64,000 nt of DNA from contig NZ_BLAV01000001.1 of NCBI RefSeq assembly GCF_009617875.1, positions 744,001-808,000 of the forward strand, given 5' to 3'. Under the pieces are notes generated by a model. It searched no databases. It was not told the DNA's origin and saw nothing but the letters and a program-made list of their open reading frames with translations. Origin of the DNA: Prolixibacter sp. NT017 (GTDB lineage: Bacteria; Bacteroidota; Bacteroidia; Bacteroidales; Prolixibacteraceae). This document shows, one piece after another, positions 52,301 through 61,109 of this stretch. Every line of letters starts with the position of its first letter. Within the stretch, counting starts at the first letter, position 1. Both the position numbers and the translations under genes were made by a program.

Positions 52301-52692
52301 GCATTCCCCGTGGCATCGTCAGTGGTGCGCGACAGGACAATGTGATTGTCGTTGATGCTGTAGTTGACCGGTGTGCCCGCGAATAAGGCATCGAGCACAT
52401 CCTGCAGGCTGGTTTCCTGTTCATTCAGGCTTACTCTTCGGTTGACATCGATTAACTCGCTGCTGTAAATGAAGGAATAGCCTGTTTGCTTCTCGATCGT
52501 TCTCAGGACATTCCTGACAGTTGCATTGTTGACGTTCAGCGATAAATTGGCGTTTTGCGCGGTTGTTTTGTTCGCAAATGAGCTGAATGTGGCCAGTAAG
52601 ACCATGAGTAGTGTCACTCTCATTTTGACAAAGATTTTAGCTCCCCACATTTCCCTGAGGAAAGGAGGTGCCTGTTTAGAGACTTTTTTCAT
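49321..52692 (-). CDS. SusC/RagA-type TonB-dependent transporter with STN domain (second locus)
   Basis: 1123 residues. Signal region to about 46 (KTTAQ), STN domain at about 50-120, a carboxypeptidase-regulatory-like domain at about 135-215 (EVSGKVTDGSGAPLPGVTVV), TonB-box-like GLGEVVAVGYGVQKKSVVTG, plug and barrel to SISF. The STN domain couples it to the FecR/sigma pair encoded upstream. Substrate unknown. Confidence 0.95.
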   Translation of the reverse strand: MKKVSKQAPPFLREMWGAKIFVKMRVTLLMVLLATFSSFANKTTAQNANLSLNVNNATVRNVLRTIEKQTGYSFIYSSELIDVNRRVSLNEQETSLQDVLDALFAGTPVNYSINDNHIVLSRTTDDATGNAQPQGHEVSGKVTDGSGAPLPGVTVVIKGTTQGTITDANGIYHLTNVPENVTLLYSFVGMKNKEVAYTGQSTINLKMEEESIGLGEVVAVGYGVQKKSVVTGAIASVSSSDIGNTSVSQAQQALQGKTSGVQVINASGAPGAPIKVRIRGYSSNNNSNPIYIVDGIKTTDISNLDPDDISSMEVLKDAASTAIYGAEGGNGVVIITTKKGKSGKPTITYDFQYGIQSVGHTPKLMNTSQYSTFMNEAGLISNVDQTYNTDWLGAIFETAPMQKHHISFSGGKDGSTYMLSMSYLNQDGIVVGPKDKYKRYTVRLNSDHQILPWMKVGNTFAYSNSQRAAINESGGEFGGVIGSALMIDPATPVEYTGDVPAHVQTFINNGNPILKAPDGNYYGISKYVFGEIVNPFVTQAITKDQTQQDQLQGNVYAVLTPLKGLTITSRFNLNLTYQNYHTWNPTYYYTAERNNSATKVIDNNDLWKDWMFENFASYNHKFGDHDLTLLLGMSSEKATHRITNAQGGPMIMENPVYAQLDFISSQKNDQVNGRIYDNRKVSYFSRLSYNYKDKYLLEGSLRRDGAGLSQLPKSGRWGIFPAVSGGWVISNEDFFPKSFVTSAKLRASWGQNGSLSNLGNYSYASLISSTSNGYALTYPMADGSFGTVFEPSQLENPNLRWETSVQTDVGLDLRAFRDRLTFTMDYYNKKTTDLITQNTPALEAGNAASPINAGDVTNKGFEFELGYRSKIHDFNYGIHLNMSTLKNEVTYLNPTLDRLYGAQVGPGWTATAVQKGEPLWFFYGYKTKGIDPKTGDPIFLDKSGQPTNNVTEADKQYIGSAIPNLYYGGSLDASYKNFDFNVNFQGTSGNDVLMGWIRNDRPTINRPEYFFKNRWTADNTTATEPRAGTDPKAWNSDLLVFNGAFMRIKQIQLGYNLPKSLMQNLHMKSARFYVSLDDFFTFTNYIGMDPEAGTNNNNNNNIGIDRGTYPTARKVMFGTSISF

Positions 52693-52781
52693 AGATTTGA
52701 AACACTTTTAATTAAACTATATTTACGAATATGGTTTTTTCGGCCGGCGAGGTTCTGCCCAACTTCACCGGCCTTTTTCAT

Positions 52782-53846
52782 TTACCGTTGTGTTGCATAG
52801 ATTTTAATTTGTTTTCTGGTATAGGTTTGATCGGCCTGCTGTTTTTCTGCCGTAACCTCATAGCGAATGGGCAAGGCTTTTTTCAGCAGGTTCAATGTTT
52901 GCATCAGTTGTTCTTTTTGGAAGGTGGCGGTAATCGGCATTTCTTTCAATGCTTCGTTCGCCAGTATGATATTGACATTGTACCACCGGCTTAGCTTTTT
53001 CACGGCGATACCCAGTTTTTCATCCACAAAAATTAGTTTGCCATCGCGCCATGCGGCATATTGCATGGGGTTGACCTTATTGATGGTAAAGGTTTTGTTT
53101 TCGAGGTTGAGACGCGCCTGTTGTCCCGGTTTGATATCTACTCCCTTGTCGATGTGGTCCGACGTCAGCGAAATATGGCCCCGGGTCAACGTTGCTTCAA
53201 AATATTTGTCCTGAGAATAGGCGTTCAGGTTGAACTCTGTACCGGTAACGGTTGTGATCATCAACGGATTTTCGACAATGAACGGCCGTTTAGTATTGTG
53301 TGTGACCTTGAAGTAAGCCTCACCGTCGACGAAAACTTTGCGCTCTTTCCTTGCAAATTTTACCGGATAACGAAGCCGGGTTCCGTCGTTCAGCCAGACC
53401 TGGGTTCCGTCGGCCAGTTCTACTTTCGTAATGCAGCCCGGTTTGGTGAATATTTCCCGGTAGGTGAGTTTCTCCGAGCGGGAAGACTGGTATTGACGAA
53501 CGGACCACCATCCGGTGATAAACAGTAACGGGATGAACAGTATCGCCGCAATTTTGCGGAAGCCATTGATAAATCGTTGAGAACGCGATCGCTTCCCGGA
53601 AATCTTTTCTGAACTTTCTTCATCGAGAAGGTCGATGCGGCGGTGAATGGAATGCAGCATCGAATCGAAATCGGGAGCCGGACCTTTGATGGCTACGCGG
53701 TTCTCCTCCCAAATCTCGGTGAGGTAGCTGCGCACCAATAACTCATTCTCCGGAAGGGCCATCCACGAAACTACTTCCCTGGCGGCTTGCTTGTCCAGTT
53801 TTCCACTTAAATATTGTAAGAGCAAGTCTTTATTCATCAACAGCAA
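52782..53846 (-). CDS. FecR-family anti-sigma factor (second locus)
   Basis: 354 residues. N-terminal cytoplasmic part (AAREVVSWMALPENELLVRS), one membrane helix about 98-116 (IAAILFIPLLFITGWWSV), FecR domain about 135-235 and DUF4974 about 280-350. It precedes the STN-bearing SusC gene, as in the first locus, and would hold the sigma factor of 53986-54567. Confidence 0.93.
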   Translation of the reverse strand: MLLMNKDLLLQYLSGKLDKQAAREVVSWMALPENELLVRSYLTEIWEENRVAIKGPAPDFDSMLHSIHRRIDLLDEESSEKISGKRSRSQRFINGFRKIAAILFIPLLFITGWWSVRQYQSSRSEKLTYREIFTKPGCITKVELADGTQVWLNDGTRLRYPVKFARKERKVFVDGEAYFKVTHNTKRPFIVENPLMITTVTGTEFNLNAYSQDKYFEATLTRGHISLTSDHIDKGVDIKPGQQARLNLENKTFTINKVNPMQYAAWRDGKLIFVDEKLGIAVKKLSRWYNVNIILANEALKEMPITATFQKEQLMQTLNLLKKALPIRYEVTAEKQQADQTYTRKQIKIYATQR

Positions 53847-53985
53847 TTCGTTTTACACAGATAATACGTAAGGAACCGTCCCAACCCCTATCAATGTGTT
53901 TTATAACACATTCTTGGGATGGGGGCTCCGTTTTCTTTTCTGAGTAAAGGCTTAGCTGTTCTGGTAGTCTGTTTGGTTTTCGGTG

Positions 53986-54567
53986 TTACCGAACAAAAAG
54001 GAAGAAAAATAACACGCCCAGGATGCCGTATTGTGACAGTTTCTCCCGGAAGGTACGCAAAGCTGCGGTCATCTGATTTTCGACAGTTTTTACCGAAATG
54101 CTCAACTGCTCGGCAATCTCTTTGTTCGATAATCCTTTTTCCCGGCTTAACAGGAATATTTCTTTTCGTTTTTCCGGCAGTTTTTCCAGAATGTCATGGT
54201 ATATCTTATCGATGTTGAAGAACTCGATTTCCAGCTCTGCATTGTCATCATTTACCGGAAACTCTTGATTGTTATTTATTTGAATGGAGGCCAGCAGATT
54301 TTGTTTCCTCAACTGGGTAATGACGTCCCGGTAGGCAATGGTAAACAGGTAAGATTTGAACGAGAATTTTTCTTCGATGGTATTACGACGTTCCCAAACC
54401 TTGACGAATACATTTTGCACGATCTCTTCCGCGTCGGACGGATTTTTCAGGATGCTTGTTACAAAGGCGTACAACCCTTCGGCATATCTTCCGTACAGCG
54501 CGTCGAATGCCTCGTGATCTCCTTTTTTTAGGCTGGATATTAGCTTCAGGTCTGTAGTTTCGTTCAT
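53986..54567 (-). CDS. ECF sigma factor (second locus)
   Basis: 193 residues. Region 2 at about 20-90 (DALYGRYAEGLYAFVTSILK, then YRDVITQLRK) and region 4 at about 122-175 with HTH LSNKEIAEQLSISVKTVENQ. The end GILGVLFFFLFVR is hydrophobic, a feature of many Bacteroidetes FecI-type factors that may hold them at the membrane. It lies 139 bases upstream of fecR. Confidence 0.93.
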   Translation of the reverse strand: MNETTDLKLISSLKKGDHEAFDALYGRYAEGLYAFVTSILKNPSDAEEIVQNVFVKVWERRNTIEEKFSFKSYLFTIAYRDVITQLRKQNLLASIQINNNQEFPVNDDNAELEIEFFNIDKIYHDILEKLPEKRKEIFLLSREKGLSNKEIAEQLSISVKTVENQMTAALRTFREKLSQYGILGVLFFFLFVR

Positions 54568-54721
54568 CTCTTATGTTAAGATAACCGCACGTGTTAGGTT
54601 GCTGAACCTGCGATTTTAATTGGTAAAAGTGAGAAAAAAAAATTACATCTTCAATTAAAGAGGTGACACGAAAATAGCCCGACATTTTGTTATTGTGACG
54701 AATCGAGAGGGAGTAATGTAC

Positions 54722-55909
54722 TTATGTGTTGATATGGGCAAAGGATTGGTCGCTTTTCCTGACCTTGCGATCCTCGCGGTATTTGCCGGGAGTAATGCCG
54801 GTTTCTTTTTGAAATGCGCGGATGAAGGAATTCAACGATCCGAATCCGGACAGATCGCCAATATGTTCCAGCGTATAGCCGTCGAACGATTCGGTTTCGA
54901 GCATCCGTCGGGCTTCCTTCACACGGTGATGGTTAACATACGTGCAAAAATTCATCCTGTAGTGTTTGTTGATGATGCCCGAAACATAGGTTCGGTTACT
55001 ATTAATCATTTTTGACACTTCCCAAATTTTCAGGTCTTTGTTGAGGTAAGCTTTTTCTGAGGTAAAATATTCCTCCAACTTAACTACCACATCGTTGGGT
55101 TCCTTTTCCGGACGTTCTTCCTGGGGGTACATTTCGTCGAGTTTGACAATCTGACTAACGATCTGATCTTGCCGGTTTCCCAGGTATCCGATAACAAACA
55201 GTAAGACGGAAAAAATGAATGACGGAATGAGCAATTTCACACTGTTGTCGAGAAATGTGCTACGCCCAAGGGCATTGAAGATGAAACCTGCCAACGAGGT
55301 AAGCAACAGAAAAATATACATCAGCTGCGCCCAATTGAGATTCAGCTCTTCGGGGTTGGAATAATATTGAGCAATATTCTCTTTATGATGTCTGATGAGT
55401 CGTATGTTTAGTATCAGGTAGGCGAATATTTGAATGCCAAATACTAGTCGGCTCAGCAGGAAGAGCATTTGGTAGGCATCAATCCAGGGGTTGCCGGAGA
55501 GGTAAAAAGAATGTGAGCCATGTTCTAAGTGGTGAATATAGGCGAGTCGGTTGATTGGTCCCATGAAAATAATCAGAAACAGACTGGCGACCGCCACGAT
55601 AACTCCGGGAAGGTAGTGAAGCAGATCTGAAGGCTTTAGCCGGGTTTCCACTGTCAGTAAGCGTACGTAGTGGTAATACATCGGAAATACAGCTAAACTG
55701 GTGAGCGTGTAGATCCATTCATACCACGTGAAAATCTGAAAATTACGGGTAAAGTAAAAAGCATGCCCCAGGTAAAGAAAAAATGCCACCATCATGAACA
55801 TGCCAAGCATAAACTTGGCCCGGTTTATCCGGAGCGTTCCGATGGTAAGCACGATCGCCCAAAAAAGGGTCGCGTAAAGCGGATTGAGCACAGCCAAATA
55901 TCGTATCAT
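54722..55909 (-). CDS. AraC-family regulator with membrane-embedded N-terminal sensor
   Basis: 395 residues. Residues 1-245 have seven hydrophobic helices (from YLAVLNPLYATLFWAIVLTI to LLIPSFIFSVLLFVIGYLG). Residues about 290-385 are a two-HTH AraC domain: LKIWEVSKMINSNRTYVSGI and DGYTLEHIGDLSGFGSLNSF, closing GITPGKYRE. Such fused membrane-AraC proteins are typical for Bacteroidota. It lies on the same strand as the sigma/FecR/Sus genes, about 150 bases upstream of the sigma gene, and may control that locus. Confidence 0.9.
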   Translation of the reverse strand: MIRYLAVLNPLYATLFWAIVLTIGTLRINRAKFMLGMFMMVAFFLYLGHAFYFTRNFQIFTWYEWIYTLTSLAVFPMYYHYVRLLTVETRLKPSDLLHYLPGVIVAVASLFLIIFMGPINRLAYIHHLEHGSHSFYLSGNPWIDAYQMLFLLSRLVFGIQIFAYLILNIRLIRHHKENIAQYYSNPEELNLNWAQLMYIFLLLTSLAGFIFNALGRSTFLDNSVKLLIPSFIFSVLLFVIGYLGNRQDQIVSQIVKLDEMYPQEERPEKEPNDVVVKLEEYFTSEKAYLNKDLKIWEVSKMINSNRTYVSGIINKHYRMNFCTYVNHHRVKEARRMLETESFDGYTLEHIGDLSGFGSLNSFIRAFQKETGITPGKYREDRKVRKSDQSFAHINT

Positions 55910-56322
55910 AAGCTGTTAGTGCAGTAAGTCAATTAATTCTTGAATGCGACCAAATGAGATCAACTACCTAAGGGGGAAGAAAAATGTACCAATTGAAAAT
56001 TGGTTTTTACCTTCTGCAAGATACAAATAATCTTTTTGTCATACTTTCAAATGCATTAAGGTAAATGAATACAGTATTTTTTTGGGTGTTTTTTGGAGTA
56101 GATACACCTGTTTCTCTCTCCTGTCGTTTGTGTCTGTCACAGCTGCAGGTGGCAACTTGGTTCACATTACACATTGAGTTTTGTGCTTAGGTTACAATTC
56201 AGGTGAAAGGCAAATGTTTGTGCCATCTGCACATGAAGGGTGTTCCGGGGGGGCACCCTTCTTCATTCGGGCCATTCGTCAATGCTGTTGATACGCGAAT
56301 TAGGGATGAACGCGATTGGAAT
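55910..56322. other. Intergenic region between the AraC and oxyR genes
   Basis: 413 bases, AT-rich near the AraC side. It holds one hairpin, GAAGGGTG (56235-56242) / CACCCTTC (56254-56261), around a run of G, placed as a stop signal for oxyR but without a T run. A 63-codon frame (56203-56394) overlaps the end of oxyR and is not called. Confidence 0.55.
56235..56261 (-). terminator. Possible hairpin after oxyR
   Basis: Eight-base perfect stem with an 11-base loop, about 60 bases beyond the oxyR stop, lacking a T run. Confidence 0.4.
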
Positions 56323-57270
56323 TTAAAAACGCAATCCGGTGTCCAATGTCTTCTCTACCGGACTGGCCAGCATTCGTTTGGGAACTACGTTTAACGCTTC
56401 CTGCAAAAGAAACTCGATCAGGCGGTTACTTTTTGATATACGGGTGGTAACCAAACTGATCTCACGAACTGGTGGTGTTCCGGCTATTTCTTTCATCATT
56501 TGCTCTTTTTCAGGACTTACCGAAAGGGTGGCCATTTCAGGAATGAAAGTAATACCGCCGCTGTTTTCCACCACTCGGCAAAGCGATTCGATGGAGTTGG
56601 ACAGATAGACGATATTCTGGTACTCGCCGGGTTCTTTCGCATACACACATACCGAATCGACCTGGTTTTGAAAGCAGTTTCCTTCCTGCAGATACCACAT
56701 CTCTTTCAAATCAACGTTGTTTAAATCAATGCTTTCAGCTGAATACAACTCGTGCTGTTCGGATACATAGAGGTAGAATTTCTCATAGAAAAGCGGACGG
56801 AAGACCATTCCCGGCGCCGACACCGGAGTGGAGATGAAGCCTGCATCCAACAGGCCGTTTTTCAGTTGGGTGATAATCTCTTCGGTCTTTAATTCCTTTA
56901 CCGTTAGCCGGATGTCGGGATATTTCTGAGTGAACTGGTCGAGAAACATGGTAAACCAATAGGGTGCAAGTGTTGAGATGACTCCGATCCGGAGTTCTCC
57001 CTCCGGCTTTTTCTCCAGCTCGAATGGCAAATCTTTCAATTTATCGGCCAATAGCAACAGTTCCCGTGCCTGTTCGGCAAAGATTTCTCCTTCTGCGGTA
57101 AGTGTTATACGGTTTGGAGAGCGCTTGAACAATTGCATGCTCAGCTCTTCCTCGAGTTTACGGATTTGCAGACTGAGGGCCGGTTGTGAGATGTGCAGTC
57201 TTTTCGCTGCCAGCGAGAAAGAATCATGTTGGCTCAACTCCAGGACGTATGATAATTGCAAAAGTGTCAT
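56323..57270 (-). CDS. oxyR: OxyR, LysR-type hydrogen peroxide sensor
   Basis: 315 residues. The N-terminal LysR HTH (FSLAAKRLHISQPALSLQI) is followed by the substrate-binding-fold domain. Cys199 and Cys208 (EGNCFQNQVDSVC) match the redox pair of E. coli OxyR in both spacing and numbering, so peroxide sensing by disulfide formation is well supported. It is divergent from dps, a classical OxyR target, with 100 bases between the start codons, from where both genes are likely controlled. Confidence 0.96.
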   Translation of the reverse strand: MTLLQLSYVLELSQHDSFSLAAKRLHISQPALSLQIRKLEEELSMQLFKRSPNRITLTAEGEIFAEQARELLLLADKLKDLPFELEKKPEGELRIGVISTLAPYWFTMFLDQFTQKYPDIRLTVKELKTEEIITQLKNGLLDAGFISTPVSAPGMVFRPLFYEKFYLYVSEQHELYSAESIDLNNVDLKEMWYLQEGNCFQNQVDSVCVYAKEPGEYQNIVYLSNSIESLCRVVENSGGITFIPEMATLSVSPEKEQMMKEIAGTPPVREISLVTTRISKSNRLIEFLLQEALNVVPKRMLASPVEKTLDTGLRF

Positions 57271-57370
57271 TGTATAATCTTTTACTTATGGATGTATAAA
57301 TATTTATAAAAATAGAAAATATCACCTTTGGAATATCAAAAACGGAAACAAACAATTTAAATATCGAATC

Positions 57371-57823
57371 ATGGAAACAAAAAGAACAAACAACAACGTA
57401 GTAGCGCAATTGAATAATGTACTGGCCGACCTGCAAATCGTTTATCAAAACATGCGGGCGATGCACTGGCTGATTAAAGGCCCCGATTTTTACCAGCAAC
57501 ATAAGATGTTTGAAGGATTTTATACCGAGTTGGCTGATGTGGTGGACGACGTGGCCGAAAGAATCCTTACGTTGGACGGCGTGCCGTATCACCAGTTTAG
57601 CGAATACCTCGATCAGACCAGTATCGAACCGGTTGCCGAGGTGCCTCGTGGTAAAGAAACACTGAAAATAACTGTTGAAAACTTTGAGCATTTGCTCGGC
57701 GAGTACCGCGAAATACTGGAAGCTGCTTCGAACATTGGTGACGAGGGAACCGTCGCGTTGTTTAGCGAATTTATTGCCTCTACCGAGAAGAAGCTGTGGA
57801 TGCTGAACGCTACCTTATCTTGA
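57371..57823 (+). CDS. dps: Dps, DNA-protection ferritin
   Basis: 150 residues. The ferroxidase ligands between subunits are His32, His44, Glu48 (Asp in E. coli), Asp59 and Glu63, with the same spacing as His51, His63, Asp67, Asp78 and Glu82 of E. coli Dps. It oxidises Fe(II) with peroxide and stores iron in a 12-mer. CACCTTTG at 57323-57330 is one base off the -7 consensus. Regulation by the divergent OxyR is expected. Ends in a strong terminator. Confidence 0.95.
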   Translation: METKRTNNNVVAQLNNVLADLQIVYQNMRAMHWLIKGPDFYQQHKMFEGFYTELADVVDDVAERILTLDGVPYHQFSEYLDQTSIEPVAEVPRGKETLKITVENFEHLLGEYREILEAASNIGDEGTVALFSEFIASTEKKLWMLNATLS

Positions 57824-57942
57824 AGTAAAGCTTTTTAAACAGACACTGCTACACAATATGGGATGGGAAGATAACTAGTTTTATTGAGCAGATTATTAAA
57901 GGAATAAGTTCTGTTCCCATATTCTGATAGTAACAACCCCGA

Positions 57943-57974
57943 GGGTATCTGCTTTGGCAGGTGCCCTTTTCTTT
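57943..57974 (+). terminator. Terminator after dps
   Basis: Ten-base stem GGGTATCTGC / GCAGGTGCCC (57943-57952, 57957-57966; two G-T pairs), loop TTTG, followed by TTTTCTTT. It runs up to the stop of the convergent lipoprotein gene. Confidence 0.88.
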
Positions 57975-59379
57975 ATGGTTGCGGTGGTGAGCTTTCTAAT
58001 GTATGGTAAGTGATGAATCGCGTTTCACCGCTTTGTCCGTCTACATCGAAAGTTTCGGTTGGTTTGCCAACAGCAGGCGACAGATGCAGAGTGAGATGAT
58101 TCTGTCCGTTATGAAGCGGAACACGGATGTAGCCAACCTCGTAAGGCAGAGTCTGCCAGTTGCGGGTGTCTGCTTTTTCAGTGACCGCGTTTGCCAGACT
58201 GACCAACATGCCGAGTGCGTCGTTCTTTTTGCTGGCAGCTGCTTCAATTCCTTTCTTGACGGCCAGTCGCAAGATCGCTTTTCCCATTTCGCGCAGCAAG
58301 CGGTCGTGCAATGTTTTGTGTGCTATCGCATCGATGTTTTCTGCTAATTCAAGTTGATAGGTTTTCCCTGAAGCCGTTGTTAAAGTAGCAGAGTTGTATA
58401 CTGGTCGCCGGTCGGAGTAGCGGGGCATGGCCACCCGGATGATACGTAAATCGTCGAGCTCTGATTTTTTACTAGATGTGAGATCGCCTATGTAGACTGG
58501 GAATGAGAGTCCGTACTGGTCGTTCACAAAGTTTGCCCAGCCTCCCTCGCCCTTTACCATGGCAAAGTTCACAGACCATTCACTTTTCACCGGACCCAAT
58601 CCGTTAAGCCAAAAGAAAATTACTGACGAGCCGACGGAATCGGTTGGCTGATACTGAAAGCCAAACTGATCTTCGTATTGATGTTGTTCCTCGGTGAAGC
58701 CGGTTAGCGCTGCGGTTCGGACCAAATCATGTTTCAGTTGTTCGGGGGCTGTCAACCCGAAATTTTTAGCGTAACTACTTTGATAAACATCGTAAGCATT
58801 CCGGTAGGAGATGAAGGCATTGTTATAATCTTTCAGGGCATCGTATATGAGGCCGGTGAGAAGATGCGCAAAGGCATCGTCCTGGTACCGGTTCTTGTGG
58901 TCGGGATACTTGTCGTTTATCTCATGCAGCTGAATGTTGATTCTGCGGCATTCCACCAGCGCATCGTCGTATTGCTTCAGGTCGATGTAGTTGAGGGCCT
59001 GGTAAAAGTGGATGAGCACTTTCTCGAAGTCTTCCGCCCGGTAAGGGGTAGCCATCGGATTGGTGACCAGGGCCAGCGCTTCAGCGCCGTAATTGGTGCT
59101 GTAGTCTTCAATCATGTGGTCAGCCTCGCCAAACAGCTTGATGCTTTCGCGGTAATCGCCCAGCATCCGTGTGGTAACTCCGCGGTTGAGCAGGTAGAGC
59201 AACCGGTCTTTGGGTTTTACCTTTTTCTCCGACTGCTGAATGATTTTCTCGGCATTTTCGATGTTGCCACTTTCGAATGCCTGGTAAAATGCCTGATTTT
59301 TCTGGTAATAGGTGGCACATCCGGTGAAAAGCAACAACGGAAAAAGACACACTCCGGTAAGGAAAAATATTTTCTTCAT
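57973..59379 (-). CDS. TPR-containing lipoprotein (COG3014-like)
   Basis: 468 residues, lipobox FTGC (Cys21). Residues 25-200 are TPR-like helical repeats (FESGNIENAEKIIQQSEKK, ALNYIDLKQYDDALVECRRI, LTGLIYDALKDYNNAFISYR). The C-terminal half (from about 240) is beta-rich, with a conserved IRVAMPRYSDRRPVY segment. Proteins of this type are encoded next to lpoB-like genes in several phyla, as here (97 bases downstream). They are placed at the outer membrane and probably linked to wall synthesis; the molecular role is unknown. Confidence 0.75.
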   Translation of the reverse strand: MKKIFFLTGVCLFPLLLFTGCATYYQKNQAFYQAFESGNIENAEKIIQQSEKKVKPKDRLLYLLNRGVTTRMLGDYRESIKLFGEADHMIEDYSTNYGAEALALVTNPMATPYRAEDFEKVLIHFYQALNYIDLKQYDDALVECRRINIQLHEINDKYPDHKNRYQDDAFAHLLTGLIYDALKDYNNAFISYRNAYDVYQSSYAKNFGLTAPEQLKHDLVRTAALTGFTEEQHQYEDQFGFQYQPTDSVGSSVIFFWLNGLGPVKSEWSVNFAMVKGEGGWANFVNDQYGLSFPVYIGDLTSSKKSELDDLRIIRVAMPRYSDRRPVYNSATLTTASGKTYQLELAENIDAIAHKTLHDRLLREMGKAILRLAVKKGIEAAASKKNDALGMLVSLANAVTEKADTRNWQTLPYEVGYIRVPLHNGQNHLTLHLSPAVGKPTETFDVDGQSGETRFITYHTLESSPPQP

Positions 59380-59414
59380 GCCGGGAAAGGGTTTGACAAG
59401 TTTGCGGAAATGGG

Positions 59415-59470
59415 AAAACAGCCCCGTGTTTTCCGGTTACCGGAACAGGGCTGTTTTATTTTTTTTGATA
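59415..59470. terminator. Hairpin between the lpoB-like gene and the TPR lipoprotein gene
   Basis: AAAACAGCCC (59415-59424) / GGGCTGTTTT (59448-59457), with an inner CCGG/CCGG stem. T runs on both sides. On the minus strand it follows the lpoB-like stop and may attenuate transcription into the next gene. Confidence 0.75.
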
Positions 59471-59476
59471 CGAATT

Positions 59477-60061
59477 TTAGTTGCGGACGGCTTTCTTAAT
59501 TTTCTTTTCGCCCATCCAAACAACTTCATTGGTTTCGAGATTAGTCAGCTCTTCGTTTACCTGGTAGAAAATGACTTTTTCGCGTTTGTACGAATCGACG
59601 ATAGAGCTGATATCTCCCTGCATAATAAAGTCGGCACCCAGTTCGCGTCCCCACTTGGCTGCTGTGCCCGGCGAGGCATAAGTGTTTTGATCCTGACGTT
59701 CGGCACGAAGCTCGTCGCGTTTGGCGCCAGCCTGTACAAGGCGCACTTTCCCACTGTTGATAAACGACCGCTCGATGTCGTTAATGTATGTATCGGTATC
59801 GATGTGTTCGTGCGATTTGTTATAAACCAGTCCTACAACCACAACAGGTTTGCGTCCGTGTGCTCGTTCAAAATCGTCGAGCCAGCGTTGATTGAGCACT
59901 TGTTCGGTGAGTGCTTGTGCAGTGAGTCGCGAGTCAGTATCGTTCCAGCGACCGCTCAGATCGATAGCCTGATCGGTGGCTACACGGGTTACTTGTCGTG
60001 AACAGGAGCCCAGTATCAGGGCAAAAGTTATCAGGCCAAATAATTGAATTTGTCTTTTCAT
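59477..60061 (-). CDS. LpoB-like penicillin-binding-protein activator lipoprotein
   Basis: 194 residues, lipobox LGSC (Cys20). The LpoB fold is seen in GRKPVVVVGLVYNKSHEHID, DIERSFINSGKVRLVQAGAK, GRELGADFIMQGDISSIVD and NLETNEVVWMGEKKIKK. In E. coli LpoB crosses the periplasm to activate PBP1b. Bacteroidetes members share the fold, but their target synthase is not established. Confidence 0.88.
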   Translation of the reverse strand: MKRQIQLFGLITFALILGSCSRQVTRVATDQAIDLSGRWNDTDSRLTAQALTEQVLNQRWLDDFERAHGRKPVVVVGLVYNKSHEHIDTDTYINDIERSFINSGKVRLVQAGAKRDELRAERQDQNTYASPGTAAKWGRELGADFIMQGDISSIVDSYKREKVIFYQVNEELTNLETNEVVWMGEKKIKKAVRN

Positions 60062-60249
60062 GATGATTCCTTTTGGTTACAATCTACTTTCGGTTTTCTC
60101 TTTTACAAAATATATACCGTAAGTTAAGACGATTGTTCGAATTATGCCACGTTATCTAACCACGACTCGTTCAAATTGTCGCAAAGGAAAACTCTGGAGC
60201 TAAATAGAAGAAGCTTTTCTTACTTTTTTATCTTTGCCCGAAAACACTC

Positions 60250-60900
60250 ATGAGCTTCCGGAACATCCTTTTTGATTTAGATGGCACGCTTACCGATCCT
60301 AAAGAGGGAATTTTCAACTCCATTCTTTATGCTTTGCGCGAAATGAATATTGAAGCGCCTAAAGAAGAGACACTCCTTTCTTTTATTGGTCCGCCTCTGC
60401 ACGATTCGTTCAAACATCATTTTTCCCTTACGGATGAAGAAGCTGACGAAGCAGTTGAACTGTATCGGGTTTATTTTCCCGAAAAGGGAATGTATGAAAA
60501 TGAGTTATATGAGGGAATTCCCGAATTGCTTTCATCTGTTAAAGCGGCAGGAAAGAAGATCTATCTCGCCACCAGCAAACCCAAGGTATACGCTACCGAA
60601 ATTCTCCGTCATTTTGGATTGCTGCCGTTTTTCGATGGAATTTCCGGCCCGGAACTCGATGGTACCCGTAATCATAAAGCGGAAGTGATTGAATTTCTTA
60701 TCCAGGTATATGGCATTGTTCCGGAGGAATCAATAATGATTGGTGATCGGCTGCACGATATGAAAGGAGCTTCAACACACAACATAAAAGCGGTTGGCGT
60801 TACCTACGGATACGGTTCAGTCGGAGAGCTTCAGGAAAACGGAGCCTGGAAACTGGTTGACTCGGTAGAGGAGCTGGGCGATCTGTTGATGGAAAATTAA
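60250..60900 (+). CDS. HAD hydrolase, phosphoglycolate-phosphatase-like
   Basis: 216 residues. Motif I FDLDGTLTD (Asp9, Asp11), a helical C1 cap (about 15-85), motif II AT-SKP (YLATSKPKVY), the conserved Lys (NHKAEV) and motif IV MIGDRLHDMKGA. Fits the Gph/PpaX group of small phosphatases. Phosphoglycolate is one possible substrate; it may also act on nucleotides or sugar phosphates. A single gene with no clear terminator. Confidence 0.9.
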   Translation: MSFRNILFDLDGTLTDPKEGIFNSILYALREMNIEAPKEETLLSFIGPPLHDSFKHHFSLTDEEADEAVELYRVYFPEKGMYENELYEGIPELLSSVKAAGKKIYLATSKPKVYATEILRHFGLLPFFDGISGPELDGTRNHKAEVIEFLIQVYGIVPEESIMIGDRLHDMKGASTHNIKAVGVTYGYGSVGELQENGAWKLVDSVEELGDLLMEN

Positions 60901-61109
60901 GGCAGAGGGGCAGGAAAAGGCAAAGAGGATAGATGGAGATTACGTGAACAAGAGAGGCTGAAAACTTTGAATGCCGAATGTTCTCCCGGGAAATCGGGAT
61001 TGAATTGATTTCATATCCCAGGGAATCTTCGTTCGTACCAACAATAATCAACGGTCTTTTCTATTTTCAGTTAATTTTAAAATGAAACATTTGGAATTCA
61101 GCATTTCTT